Part shown: in pieces, positions 1 to 11,244 of the stretch | Position numbering within the stretch: position 1 is the stretch's first letter | How the letters are laid out: each line of letters starts with the position of its first letter | Assembly (NCBI GenBank): GCA_032358165.1 | Contig: JAALGY010000053.1 | Coordinates: forward strand, 1,736,001-1,800,000 | From: Diplosphaera chodatii | Taxonomy: Eukaryota > Chlorophyta > Trebouxiophyceae > Prasiolales > Stichococcaceae | Direction of reading: 5' to 3' | DNA length: 64,000 nucleotides | The notes under the pieces: generated by a model | What the model was told of the DNA's origin: nothing | Databases searched by the model: none | The model's input: only the letters and a program-made list of their open reading frames with translations | Made by a program: the position numbers and the translations under genes

Positions 1-1059
1 CTGCACAAGCAGGTGGGATCGTTGCGTGAACACCCGCATGCGCAAGGTGGAGCTGTCCAACTCTGCGGCACGTTTGCCAGCCGACTGGAATGTGGCGACC
101 GGCAACTTCCTGCGCAGATGTGAGTGCTCGCAGCGTGTACATCCCGTGCTTGCACCTGCTTGGGTCGAGGTTTGCAATCTTCAGCGTGGCTGCCATGGGC
201 ATGTCAGTGGCCCCCTCGACCTGCTGGTCGTTGTTGCATACAGATGTGTATGATCGGCTGACGCCCAAGGGGCGCAAGCCGCAGCTGTCCACGCTCGTCG
301 TCACGCAGCTGGTCAGCGGCCTGTGGCACGGCATATTCCCAGGCTACGCCCTGTTCTTCATCTCGTGTGCCTTCTTCTTCAACTCCAGCAAGGTACGCCA
401 TGTGGACAGTGTGACGTGTCACACACACACCAGGCTGCTAGATGGTCTGGTGCATGCTGCAGCGTGTTCAAATGTTGTCATGTTGTGCAAGGCCAGCCCA
501 CCCATTGTAGGTGATATACCGGTACGAGCGGGACTGGAGCGAGCGGGCGCAGAACAACTTGCTGTGGCGCTTTGTCAAGCTGCTGTACACTCAGCTCACC
601 CTGCAGTACCTGGGTGCATCCTTCATGGTGGGTCCTTGGTGCTCAGACTGCATGTCAATGTTTGCTGGGATTGCTGGGATCTGTGTCACGCTGTCCATGC
701 GTTGCGTGGCTTAAGGCCAGCATTTGATGCTTGCTGCCGCATGCTGTGCAGGTGCTGCACTTCAACAGCAGCCTTGCAGTGTGGCGCTCGGTGCACTTCT
801 TCGGGCACCTTGCAATCGCAGGTGCGCAGTGTTGCTGATCTTAGGCATCCTGCACACAGCAGTGCTGCAGGTGGCTGCACGCCCACCTCATCACAGCTAT
901 CCTTCAGTTTCACTGTCAATGCTTGGTGGTGCTGCAGCGGTCACGATGTACGCGGTGGTGTTTCCCCCCAAGCGGCCCAAGAAGCCTGCGGAGCCTGCGG
1001 GCAAGGGCGTGGACCAGGCAGACGGCGCTGTCGCGGCGCACGGAAGCAAAGAGGAGTGA
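1..1059 (+). CDS. MBOAT-family lysophospholipid acyltransferase, C-terminal part (gene starts before the window)
   Basis: Membrane-bound O-acyltransferase resembling plant LPLAT and yeast ALE1, which re-acylate lysophospholipids in the ER membrane (Lands cycle). The window opens inside the gene. Readable exons are about 26-119, 244-392, 511-627, 752-821 and 845-1059, all with GT-AG borders, ending at a TGA. The spliced protein carries WNVATGNFLRR, then YVYDRLTPKGRKP, then the hallmark LVSGLWHGIFPGYALFF, whose histidine is the family's catalytic candidate. Later come YRYERDWSERAQNN and LHFNSSLAVWRSVHFFGH, matching the plant order of motifs. The C-terminus is lysine- and alanine-rich (PPKRPKKPAEPAGK), a possible ER-retention-like tail. 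Substrate preference cannot be read from the sequence. The next gene follows on the same strand after about 500 bp. Confidence 0.85.
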
Positions 1060-1577
1060 GGCGGGCTGGCCACGGCGTCGGTGTTTGCAGAGGCGTGCAC
1101 GCCTCTGGAAGCACCAAAGGGCCCCCGTTGCCGCCCGCCGGTTATCAGCGCATCAGCGCCATGCAAATTTGCAACACAGATTGATTGGCGGCGGTGCCGC
1201 CAGTCCCCAACAATTGACCAGCAGCATTGTGACGTGTGACTTCCGTCTGCAGCGTGTGAGTGTGTGTTGAGAGCAGAAGCTGCAAGCTAGATTGCATCCC
1301 GGTGAAACCGCCAGCAGGGCAACATGTGCCACTGCATTCCGTCGGATTCCATGTTTCCATCTCGCAGCCCCGCCCCACAGCACAGGGCGGCTGATCCAGG
1401 TTCCAACATCAGAACTTGATGTTGGAACCTGCAACGGAGCAAATCAGCAGAGCGCGCACGCAGCAAACTTGTTCAATGTGCGGGATTTGTCGCTTCTGAT
1501 TGTCCCTGCAACAATGTGACTGCTTTCCGGCGAGGTTGCTTTCCATCAGTCTCGGACACACCTGTGCACTCACTGGG
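1060..1577. other. 3' flank of the MBOAT gene and upstream region of secY
   Basis: No convincing coding exon is visible here. It holds the presumed 3' UTR of the acyltransferase, a perfect hairpin at 1397-1431, and the presumed promoter of the SecY gene. Open frames in it lack splice-compatible continuity or recognisable motifs. Confidence 0.5.
1397..1431. repeat. Perfect 15-bp inverted repeat (5-nt loop)
   Basis: CAGGTTCCAACATCA at 1397-1411 is exactly complementary to TGATGTTGGAACCTG at 1417-1431, leaving a GAACT loop. It lies between the MBOAT stop codon and the SecY gene. It could be a 3' UTR or terminator-like RNA hairpin, or a trace of a small mobile element. No protein overlaps it. 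Confidence 0.85.
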
Positions 1578-4500
1578 ATGGCATCGTGTCATTGCCCCAC
1601 CTTGCAGCGAACACAGCACAGAAGCGTATTTAGCACAGTGCAACCTTCAAGGTACACCAGAAATAGTGTGTTGACAGGCAAGCTTTGCGGTGGGCAACGT
1701 CATGCACAGCAGCTGCATGGCGCAGGTGCCGCCCGGTCCCAGCCCAGACAGGTGGTGCAGGCAGTCGCGAGTCCAGGACTGACTGCCCGGCATCGACGGC
1801 CACTACTACCCAGATTCCTTGAAGGTGCATTGCCTCGCATGGTATTGGCAATTATGCATCATCACTTTGATGCATGCAGACCATGTGCCTGCAAAGGTGC
1901 TAAATCGTACTCCACACTCCCTGCAGGCGACTTCTGGCGGAGAGGGCGGACAGCGCAGCAGCCGGCCGATGTTCCATCTCAGGAACAGATCAATTTGGCA
2001 TGGATCACGGCGGGACTCAGCTGGTCGCCAACAGCATTGCAGGTGACACGGCACCATTTCTTTGCGCGCAGCTTGCAGCAGTGACGCGAGCCTCTGACCG
2101 ACATTGCCCGCCCCAAAGCAGGCAAGCCACTGTCGAGACGTTTCATGCAGATGGCCATGTCTGGCGGGAGGGGCGGCGGCGGCTTGGGGCAGCAGCAGGA
2201 TGGTGGTGGACTTGGACAGTTCTTCCGAGGGGACCTGCCACAGAAGCTGGGCACACTGCTGGTGAGTGAGCGGCGGCTGCGCCGCTGCATGCCAAATGGC
2301 CAAAACAGCACCAGTACCCTGGCAAACTGCGAGCATTTGCACATGCACCATTGCTCACGGTGGTGCCCTTGTGCGCTGCTTGTGCTGACGCCTGTTGCCT
2401 CCGCCCCTTGCAGCTGCTGGTCGTCTTCACACGGGTGGGATCCTACATCCGTGTCCCGGGTGTTGATGTGGACCGCTTTGCGGAGAGCATGCGCGCCGGC
2501 GGCGGCGGGCTGCTGGGCACCATCGACCAGCTGTCCGGCGGGTCCATCTCCCGCTTCGGCCTCTTCTCCCTGGGTACAGCCTTTCTCAAATCCGCAAAGC
2601 CATGGTCATGCCGGGCCAGCCGGCCAGCTGTGCAGCAGATGCAATGCAACCTTTCAAACCCTCGGTTGTGTGACTATCCGGTCTTGCACCGGCTGCGACG
2701 GCATGGTAGGTATGTACGGACATGCTGCTGCTGCTGCCCTGCAGGCATTGTACCATACATCAACGCCTCCATCATCCTGCAGCTGCTGTCGTCGGTCTTC
2801 CCGTCACTGAAGAAGCTGCAGCGGGAGGAGGGCACCGTGGTACGTGGCATCCTTGCGATTGCGATTTCTAGCAGTAGGGCAGCGGGTGATCATCTGATAC
2901 GTGCGGCTTGCTCTTGTACACGTCTCTCCCTATGGGTCACGATCACTTGCTGTCCATGCACATGCAGGGTCAGGCACGCTTCCAGTTGTATCAGAAGCTG
3001 GCGGCCCTAGTGTTTGCATTGGTGCAGGTATGACGCTGAAACCAGCGACAGAATTTCATTGAATGTTCGTAACCGATGACCTGCGTGAGTGTCCTCATCT
3101 GCCAGCACATACCCGTCCAGCCCAACCGTTACCACTGCTGCGCAGGCGGTGGGCCAGCTGTCATACATCCGGCCGTATGTCGATGACTTCACGGCGGAGT
3201 GGCTGATCACAAACTCCCTGACACTCACTGCTGGCGCTATGATCCTGGTCCACGTAAGCGATTGCTGCAACTTGTCCATCCCATTTGCTGTCTGGTGTTA
3301 TGTTTTGGCAGCGCACTGCTGGGTCACATGACAGGCAGACCACCTACAACCTCGGCCCTGCTACTCTGCAGACTGCAGACGTCATCACAGAGCTGAAGCT
3401 GGGCAATGGCACCTCAATCCTCATCTTTGCCAACATTGCCTCTGCGCTGCCTACGTCCGTCGGGGGCGCTGTGCAACAGGTGGGCTTGCAGCTTGCACAT
3501 GCAAGGTGCTCCTCCCGCATGCTTGAACGCCTGAAATCCACACGCAGCTCACCCGGGACAAGCGGTCCAGACACAATCCATCCGCCTGATTTGCAGGCCA
3601 GCACAGAAAACAGCAGCAACCTTGCCGTGTACGTTTTGGCGTTCTTCCTCACAACCATGGGCATCGTGTACGTGCAAGAAGCTGAGCGCAAGATCCCCAT
3701 GAACTATGCGTCACGCTACCGCACCGGTTCACTGGGCCGTCAGTCGTACCTGCCTTTCAAGGTGCGGTGCAAGTGTTGTCATCCATGTGCCCATATGTCA
3801 TCATGCTCGTTTCCCGTCTGCCTGATTTGAGCGTGCTGTCACGACTTAAGACGGATGTACACGCTGACTCATGTGGAGCTCTGCACACCCACTGTCACAT
3901 AGTGCACATGTCTGCAATCCCAAGTAATCACCCTACCCTCCCTCTGTATGTTCAGCACCTCTTTCTCCTGTGCACACAGGTGAACGCCACAGGCGTCATG
4001 CCGGTCATCTTTGCGTCGTCGCTGCTGGCGGCGCCCACCGCGCTAGCGCGCTACATCAACACGCCTGCGGTCACCTCTTTTGCAAAAGCAGTCTCGCCTG
4101 CTGGCAGCCTCTACCTGCCGGTACACCTTCTGTCCAAGTCCTTTGCTCTCACCACTGACGCTGCCGCACAAGCGCTCATCTTTTGCTTGTGGGTAAGCAG
4201 CCTGCAGAGGTGCGCCTTGACCCGTTCAGAAGGGCTCGGTGCTCGCTCATGCTACTGTTGATACTTGAGCATCTTCTCTGCAGTTTAATGTGCTGCTGAT
4301 CGCGTTCTTCAACTGGTACTACACCTTCCTGCAACTCGAGCCGAAGGACCTGGCGGAACAGCTGAAGCGCCAGGTGTTGTGCCCTGTGGAAGTGCAACCT
4401 GTGTGCTTAGTGTGCATCAACAGCATACAGTGGGTTGCAGTTGTCAGGGGTGTGAACATCCTGGCAGATGTAACATTCGCAACGTTATTGTTATTCAGCA

Positions 4501-5166
4501 TGTTGAAAAGCCCATGCCTCCTGTGTTGAGCATGCAGGGTGCTTCCATCCCAGCAGTGCGGCCTGGCCGCAGAACAGCAGAGTACATCACTGACACACTG
4601 ATGTACATGTCGGTGCTCGGCTCAGTCTTCCTCGGCCTACTGGCGGTCCGTGTGCAACATGTGCATGTCGCGTCTGCTGTATTGATGGCATCCCTGCACA
4701 GTAAGGACCATGTGTCACGACGAATGACTCGGCCCATCTGCTGCAGGCGGCACCTGCTGCAGTGGAGGCCATCACGAAGTTGACGGCCTTCCGTGGGTTT
4801 GCGGGGACATCGGTGCTCATCATTGTGGGCGTTGCCACTGACACTGCTCGTAAGGTGCGTCATCTGATCAGCACGCAAGTAGCATCACGTTTTTTGCTCG
4901 GGCGTCACAAAGTGTTGCTATTGTCGTAGTGGCCAACCAAGGTGGCTGCTGCACAGGTCCGCGCTGAGATCGCCATGCAGAAGTACGGCAATCTGGACAA
5001 GCTGTGAGTCCTCTGCTCATTGCTTTCAAAGCTTCTGATCATATGCTGCAAGCAAGCCCTGGGACACTGACATGGTGGACTAATTCACATCGTGTCCGCT
5101 TTTCTGGCGTTGCAAGACTCTCATCTGTGTGTCTGCAGGTATGATGACAACGATCCAAAGTATTAA
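1578..5166 (+). CDS. SECY: Plastid SecY preprotein translocase channel (cpSecY/SCY1 type)
   Basis: Central subunit of the thylakoid Sec channel, which inserts and exports proteins into or across the thylakoid membrane. Confident exons: about 2091-2261, 2414-2573, 2745-2839, 2968-3027, 3146-3253, 3372-3479, 3597-3761, 3980-4120, 4284-4373, 4538-4645, 4747-4854, 4957-5003, 5139-5166. Family motifs include SLGIVPYINASIILQLL, FPSLKKLQREEG, KLGNGTSILIFANI, RKIPMNYASRYR, NATGVMPVIFASS and the LEPKDLAEQLKRQG loop, followed by RTAEYITDTL. The C-terminus ends YDDNDPKY. The N-terminal model is tentative: from ATG 1578 a Ser/Arg/Ala-rich stretch (with VVQAVASP) looks like a plastid transit peptide, with possible exons 1578-1824 and 1927-2042, but the intron before 2091 would be only 48 nt. 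A Gly-rich stretch precedes FFRGDLPQKLGTLL. Confidence 0.92.
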
Positions 5167-5382
5167 TCGCAGTGTTGAGTTTGGGCGTTTAAGTCTGGGA
5201 GTTTACGTTTGCAATAGCACTGCTTACAACATCCCTTGATGAAATCACGAACACTGATGGCTGATGGCAGACAGTGCTAGCCAGCTGACGTCAACAGCAT
5301 CACTACTTTCGGCCCTAAACACTAAATGAAACACTTTTGTACATCAGACAAGGCCACCCCATGCCGCAATGCGCGCCAAGAG

Positions 5383-6904
5383 TCATAACAGCTTGAACAG
5401 CAGAACAATCAGCAGGACCAGGATGAGCGCCAGGCCAAAGGCTGCGCAGCTAAACTTGCAACCTCCAGAATCACGCAGAATCTGCCGCACGCGCTTCTGA
5501 GCCGCCTGCAAGAATGGCACAATCGTACACCAGTTGAATGAAGGCTGCAGACCGTAACAGAAACATATGACATCTGCTCGGCGTCTCATCTCAACTGGGA
5601 CGGATCACAGCTTTAGACACAGCGCTCATGCTAGGAAACGCCAATGGCAAGCAAGGCAAACATGCATGAACACCGTCGCATTTGCACCTTCATGCGACTG
5701 TGCGTGACGGTGACGTCATCATCCAGCTCGGTCAACAGCCGGTTGTGCAGGGACAGCTCCTCGTCGATGGTGAGCGCCATGTGCTGCGCGTTGACAACGA
5801 CAGCGGTCGACAATCGCGTGCAGGCAGGCAGCGCGCCGAGCTCACGCAGCTCTGGCTGTGCGGTCATGTCATCAGCAAGCTGCTGTGTCCACACGAGGGT
5901 GCTGTGCATGACACCAGCTGAACGGCCTCTGGGTCACTGTGTGCACACCCGCGTGTTGCTGACGCTCTGCTCCAGCTGCTCGACCTGGCTGTCCTGCTGG
6001 CGCATGAGGCTCTGCTGCAGCTGCACGACGCCCCGGTTGTCCAGCCCCGCGGTCGCCTCCGTCTCCTGTGGCGGCCGGTCCCGCCCCGCGCCCTCCAGCA
6101 GCGACGCCCTGGCAAGAGTGCAGGATCAACATCTTCAGATTGTGACATAGCTTCAGTACAACAAGATAGGACAGCGCTGGCACGAAGCTTGAGACATTGC
6201 GGGCTGTAGCAAGCTCGGACTGCGCTCAAGGACAGCCGAAGGTGGCTCCTGCCGAATGAGCTGGGACAGACGCTTCAAGTTGCAGGCCTGTGAACCCAAC
6301 AAACACCAGGCTGTGTGCTGCCAAGCATGTCACCTCTGATTGGGGTGCGTGTCCCGTTTGAGGGACAGCAGCATTTGCTGCCGCCTGCTCCTGAGCGCTG
6401 TAACCAGGTCCCGCCGTCTGTTCTTCTCGTTCTCGGTCCTGTCAACAACCGAAAGGGACGACTGTGTCAGCTGCCTGCGCAGGTGGCCGTTTTCGGTAGG
6501 TGTACTTCGCCAGCCGAAGCGTGCGACACTTGCATGTGCACGGCCGTGATGCACTCACACAGAGCTTAGGTTCTCCAGTTTGTCAGCGAGGGTCTCCACT
6601 GCCGTGCCGAGCAACGCAAGCTTGCGCCGCGCCTGCGCTGTAAGCCTCGATGCATCTGCTCCGCCATTGGCATGCTCGGCGTTGCGATCCTGCAGATGCA
6701 TGTAGGCTGCGGGGCTGAAACGCTGCCGAGGACCGACGATGCGGGCAGGCATCTGCAGATGCCATTCAACCGGACGAGCGCACATGGGACCGCCAGTCTT
6801 GCCTGGATGACGGTCAGAACCTCGTTGGCAGACTGCTTAGCGTCTTCGTATTCCTTAAGCCAGGCATCACTGTCGTCGCGGAGTCCTGCATGGGTGGAGA
6901 ACAT
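5383..6904 (-). CDS. Qc-SNARE, SYP5/syntaxin-8-like
   Basis: Membrane-fusion SNARE resembling plant SYP51/52, which act in prevacuolar and vacuolar traffic. Exons (minus, 5' to 3'): 6904-6791, 6689-6559, 6474-6334, 6108-5949, 5783-5688, 5505-5383; all phases join cleanly. About 255 residues: DAWLKEYEDAKQSANEVL at the start, an N-terminal helical bundle with RRKLALLGTAVETLADKLEN and ENEKNRRRDLVTALRSRR, then LDNRGVVQLQQSLMRQQD leading into the SNARE helix EQSVSNTRHMALTIDEELSL. The zero layer should fall in the acidic/polar stretch around LLTELDDDVTVTHSRM. After RVRQILRDSGGCKFSC a single C-terminal membrane anchor (GLALILVLLIVLLFKLL) ends the protein, as expected for a tail-anchored SNARE. An upstream in-frame ATG at 6934 is an alternative start. 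Confidence 0.88.
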
Positions 6905-7437
6905 GAGTTGCAGAAGCGCCACGGCCTGGTGCATGGTAATGACGCCATTTTTCAAACATCAGCAGTGTAGCAGCTGGCTCGTGTCAACACCAGTGTACGT
7001 TAGGTGTGCTACCTTTCGACATGCTTGCCGGTCGCCTGGGGAAGGTTTCTGGTTTTGCAGGCGTGTCAATGTTCAGGATCCCGGGGAGTTGACCAGCCCA
7101 AACCGCAATTGCCGCCGGCTGCGACACTATTGGAGACTGTGATGGGGCTGAAGGGCGTCTTCAGTGTAGAGTGCAACACCATAATGCTGCTGAACTCATA
7201 ACATGTTAGTGGGGCCTTGACCATGACATAATCCAACTCAGAAACCTGACGATATCTTTGCGAGCGCTCATACCGCTCAGATACGGTTTGCGCTTCACTC
7301 AGCATACCCGGACCCGCAACGAGCCAGGGACAGTTTGAAGCACGTTGCTCACGCGTGAAGCGGTGGCGCACTTGTATGCGCGTGCCTTGAGCCAGCATGA
7401 TGAAACCTACGACAGCAGTGCACGCTCGCAGCGGGCA
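6905..7437. promoter_or_regulatory. Divergent intergenic region between the Qc-SNARE and PTOX genes
   Basis: About 530 bp separate two divergently read genes, so both promoters and 5' UTRs should lie here. I see no coding exon with support and no clear TATA box. The exact borders depend on the uncertain first exons on both sides. Confidence 0.5.
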
Positions 7438-10400
7438 ATGGCAGCTTCTGGCACGGCACAGCGCCTCCAGCAGGTCAGATTGCATGTTTGTCATGAGTGC
7501 TATGGTTCCCGTATTCGCCGTTCAGTTGAGGGCTTTGCTCCGTTGACCTCGGAAGGTGGCGCACACGGCATGGCAGTGGTTGGGCAGTGCATAGCTCTCC
7601 TCTGGGTTTGCCAAACACGCATGTCTCAGCTGTGTCTGCGTGAATCCCTGAATAGCTGTCAGTTGTGCGAAAGGTCGTTCACCGGATGCAGGGCCGCGAC
7701 GGCACCAGTGCGGCCCGTGTGTGCTGCGCACCGGCAGCAGCGCCGCAGCGTGGCAGTGCGCGCAGCGCCCAACCCTACCCAGGACAGAGAGTGGGTGCCA
7801 AGCATATCTTTCATGCGCTGCATCGATGTGTGTCTGGTCGGTCGGCTGATGCCACCGCAGTTGGGTTGGCAGGTTACATGTAACCCATCTCTCAATTGCA
7901 CGCTGTGCAGGGATCTGGCCAAGATGGAGAAGGTCGGGTCAGAAGACGATGATGGAAAGTGCAATGCGTTTGTCTCCGCGCAGGGCGAGGTCATGCAGGT
8001 GCTCATTGTCCGCACAGATGTTGCGCCTTCAAATGCTGCCCGGTGAAACCTTGGTGCCGACAGATGGACCAAGATGCTGTGACACTGCACATCGCAGGTC
8101 ATGTGTGCCGACTATGGGTTCCGCAGCGGCAACATGCGTCTGTACCAAGACGAGTATGGCAGCGTGCCTGGAAACATCTTCTCACTGGTGAGGAATCAGT
8201 GCCTATGCCTGCACGAGCTCGCTGGTGATCCCCAGTGATGCTCGTGGCTGCCGACATGGGACGTGCGGTCAGCATGGCAGCTGCTGACGGCAGCGTTCGC
8301 ATGGCAGGGAATTGAGAACTTCAAGAAAGAGTTCGAGCAGCTGCGCCGGGCGTTCCGCTATGATGAGTTTGAGACGGTCACCAATGCGAACCCCCCAAGC
8401 GGCGCCATCCAGAAGGTGTCATATTGCACCGTGCATCCCACAGTGTGCATGCTCGGTCTGCTGCAGCAAGCTTGGTGTGTCTGTAGGTGAACAACTTTGA
8501 GCACCAAACACGGTCCCACTTGCTGGCTGAATCGGTGCATGCGCCTGTAGGCGATTGGCCAAGCCGGCTCTAGCTTCGTCAAGTTCTTTGCCGGCATCGA
8601 CCGGAAGGCAGAGGACGCTGGCGTGTTCCCCAAGCTCACGCCGTCGCCGGTGCCAGAGGAGGTGGTCGACAGCGACGGCTCCGTCGACAACGCAGTGGAA
8701 GATGTGAGGCCACTGTCCGGGCGGTCCATCTGCAAGCCGTCACCATCACCCCACCCTCGACCGCTCTGATTGGCAGTGACAGCATCGTTCGCACCACGAG
8801 CCGTTGCTGTTCATATGGGTGCCTCATCATCACGAAGATTGTATGGCGGTCGTGCTGCTGCGGGAGCACATGCACCGCCGCCCCACTGCTCTCGCACCTG
8901 GCATCAGCTTTGGCACGCGTGGTGGCCTCTGCAGGTGCGCAGCCTGCTGAACAAGCTGGCGCTGAGCAACGAGGCGGTGCTGGTGCGGGAGCACGCGCGG
9001 GAGGCGGCGTACGGGAAGGTGCAGGCGCCCTGGTTCATCCGCCTGCCCTTCAGCCTGCTGTGCTGGACGCTGGACGTCGTGTTCAACAACCGGCCCATCC
9101 AGAGGTACGCCTTGGTGTGGGCGCGCTGACCCCTGGCAGCACCTCGAGCTAATGGACAGTACCGCACTTGACTGGTTAGTTGACCGAGTAGGTCCACACA
9201 GAAGATGCTCAAGCTTACGATGGCTGATCGACCTCATTGTTGCAGGTTTTGGGTGCTAGAGACGGTGGCGCGGGTCCCATACTTCGCGTTCATCTCAGTC
9301 CTGCACCTGTACGAGACCCTGGGTGCGCCCTGCGGCTGAGCACGCATCAGGCAGCTTCCAGATTGCGTCTGCAGCGTTTCTCAAGGTGTTGATGCTGATG
9401 CACGTCGATGCCTCTGTGACCAGGCTGGTGGCGCGCTGGCGCCGGCCTCCGCAAGGTCCACTTTGCAGAGGTGTGTGCCGTGGCTTTCCCCCCCAGCACG
9501 GTCCTCTCCAGTGCTGGTAGCTGATGGCGGCAGAGGGCGCGATGCACTGCGCTGGCTGGGAGCTTGACAAACAAGATAGGGCTTCTGACGGAGGGTCTCA
9601 CCGCGCGGTGCAGGAGTGGAACGAGATGCACCACCTGCAGATCATGGAGTCGCTGGGCGGCGACTCGCTGTGGCTGGACCGCTTCATGGCGCAGCACGGC
9701 GCCATCGTGTACTACTGGGTCCTCATCGGTGCGCTGTGGTCGCTCGTTGCAGTATTTCGTGCTGACCGGCGCGTGCTGCAAATGGCGGCTGGGGCGCTGA
9801 CTCACTGCGGGCATTTGGCATGTCACCGCAAGCACTAGTGAAGTGAATACTGAGTGGTGTTGCTTATATGTGCAGGCTTCTTCTTCCTGTTCCCCTCGGT
9901 AAGGCCCAGCTGGCAGCCCTCGCTGGCCTTGCACGGCATTTGGTGTTTTCACTGGTCGGGCTTGATTCCTGTGTTGTCATGTTTCCATGAGTGCAACCCC
10001 AACTCGATGTTTGGCGCAGCTGGCATACAAGTTCGGGGAGCTGGTCGAGGTGCATGCAGCAGACACCTATGCTGAGTTTGTGGAGGCAAACGAGGTATGT
10101 GCAGGAACGTGCAGGTTGTAAATAATGGTTCCTGCTTGCGAACGTGCAGCACGCTGCACTTTTGGTCACTTTTGCAATTTCACACACGACCTGTGCAACT
10201 GCAGAGCCTGCTGAAGAAGCTGCCCCCTCCATCGGTGGCCCTGGAGTACTACAAGGCAAGACACATGTAGCAGCTGCCCGATGGCGTGTACAAGATGCCA
10301 ACTTCTGCCTCGCACTGCAGTCGCATGCCTCATTCTGTGATGCGTTGTCCATGCTGTGAATCCGTGATGGGTTCAGAGGGTGTGCGTCTGCTGCAGGGTG

Positions 10401-10880
10401 AAGACCTGTACATGTTCGACGATTTCCAGACGTCCAAGCAGACAGAGCCGCGTCGGCCCTCGTGCAAGTGCGTCCAGTTGCATCTTGGCTGCCTGCAAAA
10501 CGCCATCAGCACTGCCCCATCGCAACCCTTAAAAAGAAGTACCCACTCTTGTGGTGATGCAGCAACCTGTACGACGTATTCGTCAACATCAGAGACGATG
10601 AGCTGGAGCATGTGAAGACGATGGTGGCGTGCGAAGACAACAGCATTTCTGTGGACATCATGGTGTGCATACGCCCTTGACACCCCGCTGCAAGCCCACA
10701 GTCCCACGATGTCCTCCTGCCCTGTCGCCTGCACCCCTGCACTCTGCACTTTGGGGTGCTTTTAGTGTTCACATGCGTGAGATAGTTCGGTGCGTGATGC
10801 TCTTGCACTCGTGTGTGCAGGAGCGGAAGCGTGGAGGCAAGGGCGAGGAGAGCCCCAAGCTCTCTGGCACCTCTGCCTGA
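7438..10880 (+). CDS. PTOX: Plastid terminal oxidase (plastoquinol:oxygen oxidase, PTOX/IMMUTANS)
   Basis: Di-iron oxidase of the alternative-oxidase family that passes electrons from plastoquinol to oxygen on thylakoids (chlororespiration, carotenoid desaturation). Exons: about 7438-7790 (start uncertain), 7911-7989, 8098-8187, 8308-8415, 8551-8703, 8935-9104, 9246-9322, 9424-9470, 9614-9728, 9876-9898, 10020-10093, 10205-10255, 10397-10468, 10563-10662, 10821-10880. Iron ligands are visible in order: VLETVARVPYFAF, EEWNEMHHLQIMESLGGD, HAADTYAEFVEAN and NIRDDELEHVKTM. The spacing LHLYETLGWWR matches PTOX rather than mitochondrial AOX. The N-terminus (RRSVAVRAAPNPTQDRE) looks like a transit peptide. 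A segment with ADYGFRSGNMRLYQDEYG and SVPGNIFSL precedes the oxidase domain. The intron 10256-10396 starts with GC instead of GT. Confidence 0.93.
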
Positions 10881-11244
10881 GCCAACGAACTTCAGCAGGA
10901 GAGGGTTCCTTGTTTGAGCATGTTAGGCGAGAGTGAGAAGAAAACGGCGGAGCAAAAGCTGTTGGGGTCAGCGGAGTCCATGCAGTGTCGCATGAGGCAG
11001 TGCTGTGTAATGCCCCAGTCAGAACCTAGGAGTTCAATTCAGTGAATATCGTGTGATTTGTTGATCAGCATACTTGATGGCTGTATGTTCAAACCTATCA
11101 CATGCTTACCCCTTGATGTCTCGATTGTAATCGGTCTGCTGACAGCAGAGTTGCCAAACGCATTAACAGCTCGCTGCTCTGAGGTTCCTGAAATGCAGTG
11201 CCTAAGCCAGGACAACCCAAAAGATACAATAGCGCGCAGCACGA
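10881..11244. other. Tail-to-tail intergenic region (3' flanks of PTOX and the membrane-protein gene)
   Basis: Both neighbouring genes end here, so this is shared 3' UTR space. A TGTAA box, the usual green-algal polyadenylation signal, sits at 11006-11010, about 125 bp after the PTOX stop. No exon or repeat is seen. Confidence 0.5.

Noticed and set aside
1652..1677. A short intron in the SecY leader giving a very good transit peptide
   Set aside because: It would be only 26 nt long, below any plausible spliceosomal intron. The unspliced frame also gives a leader.
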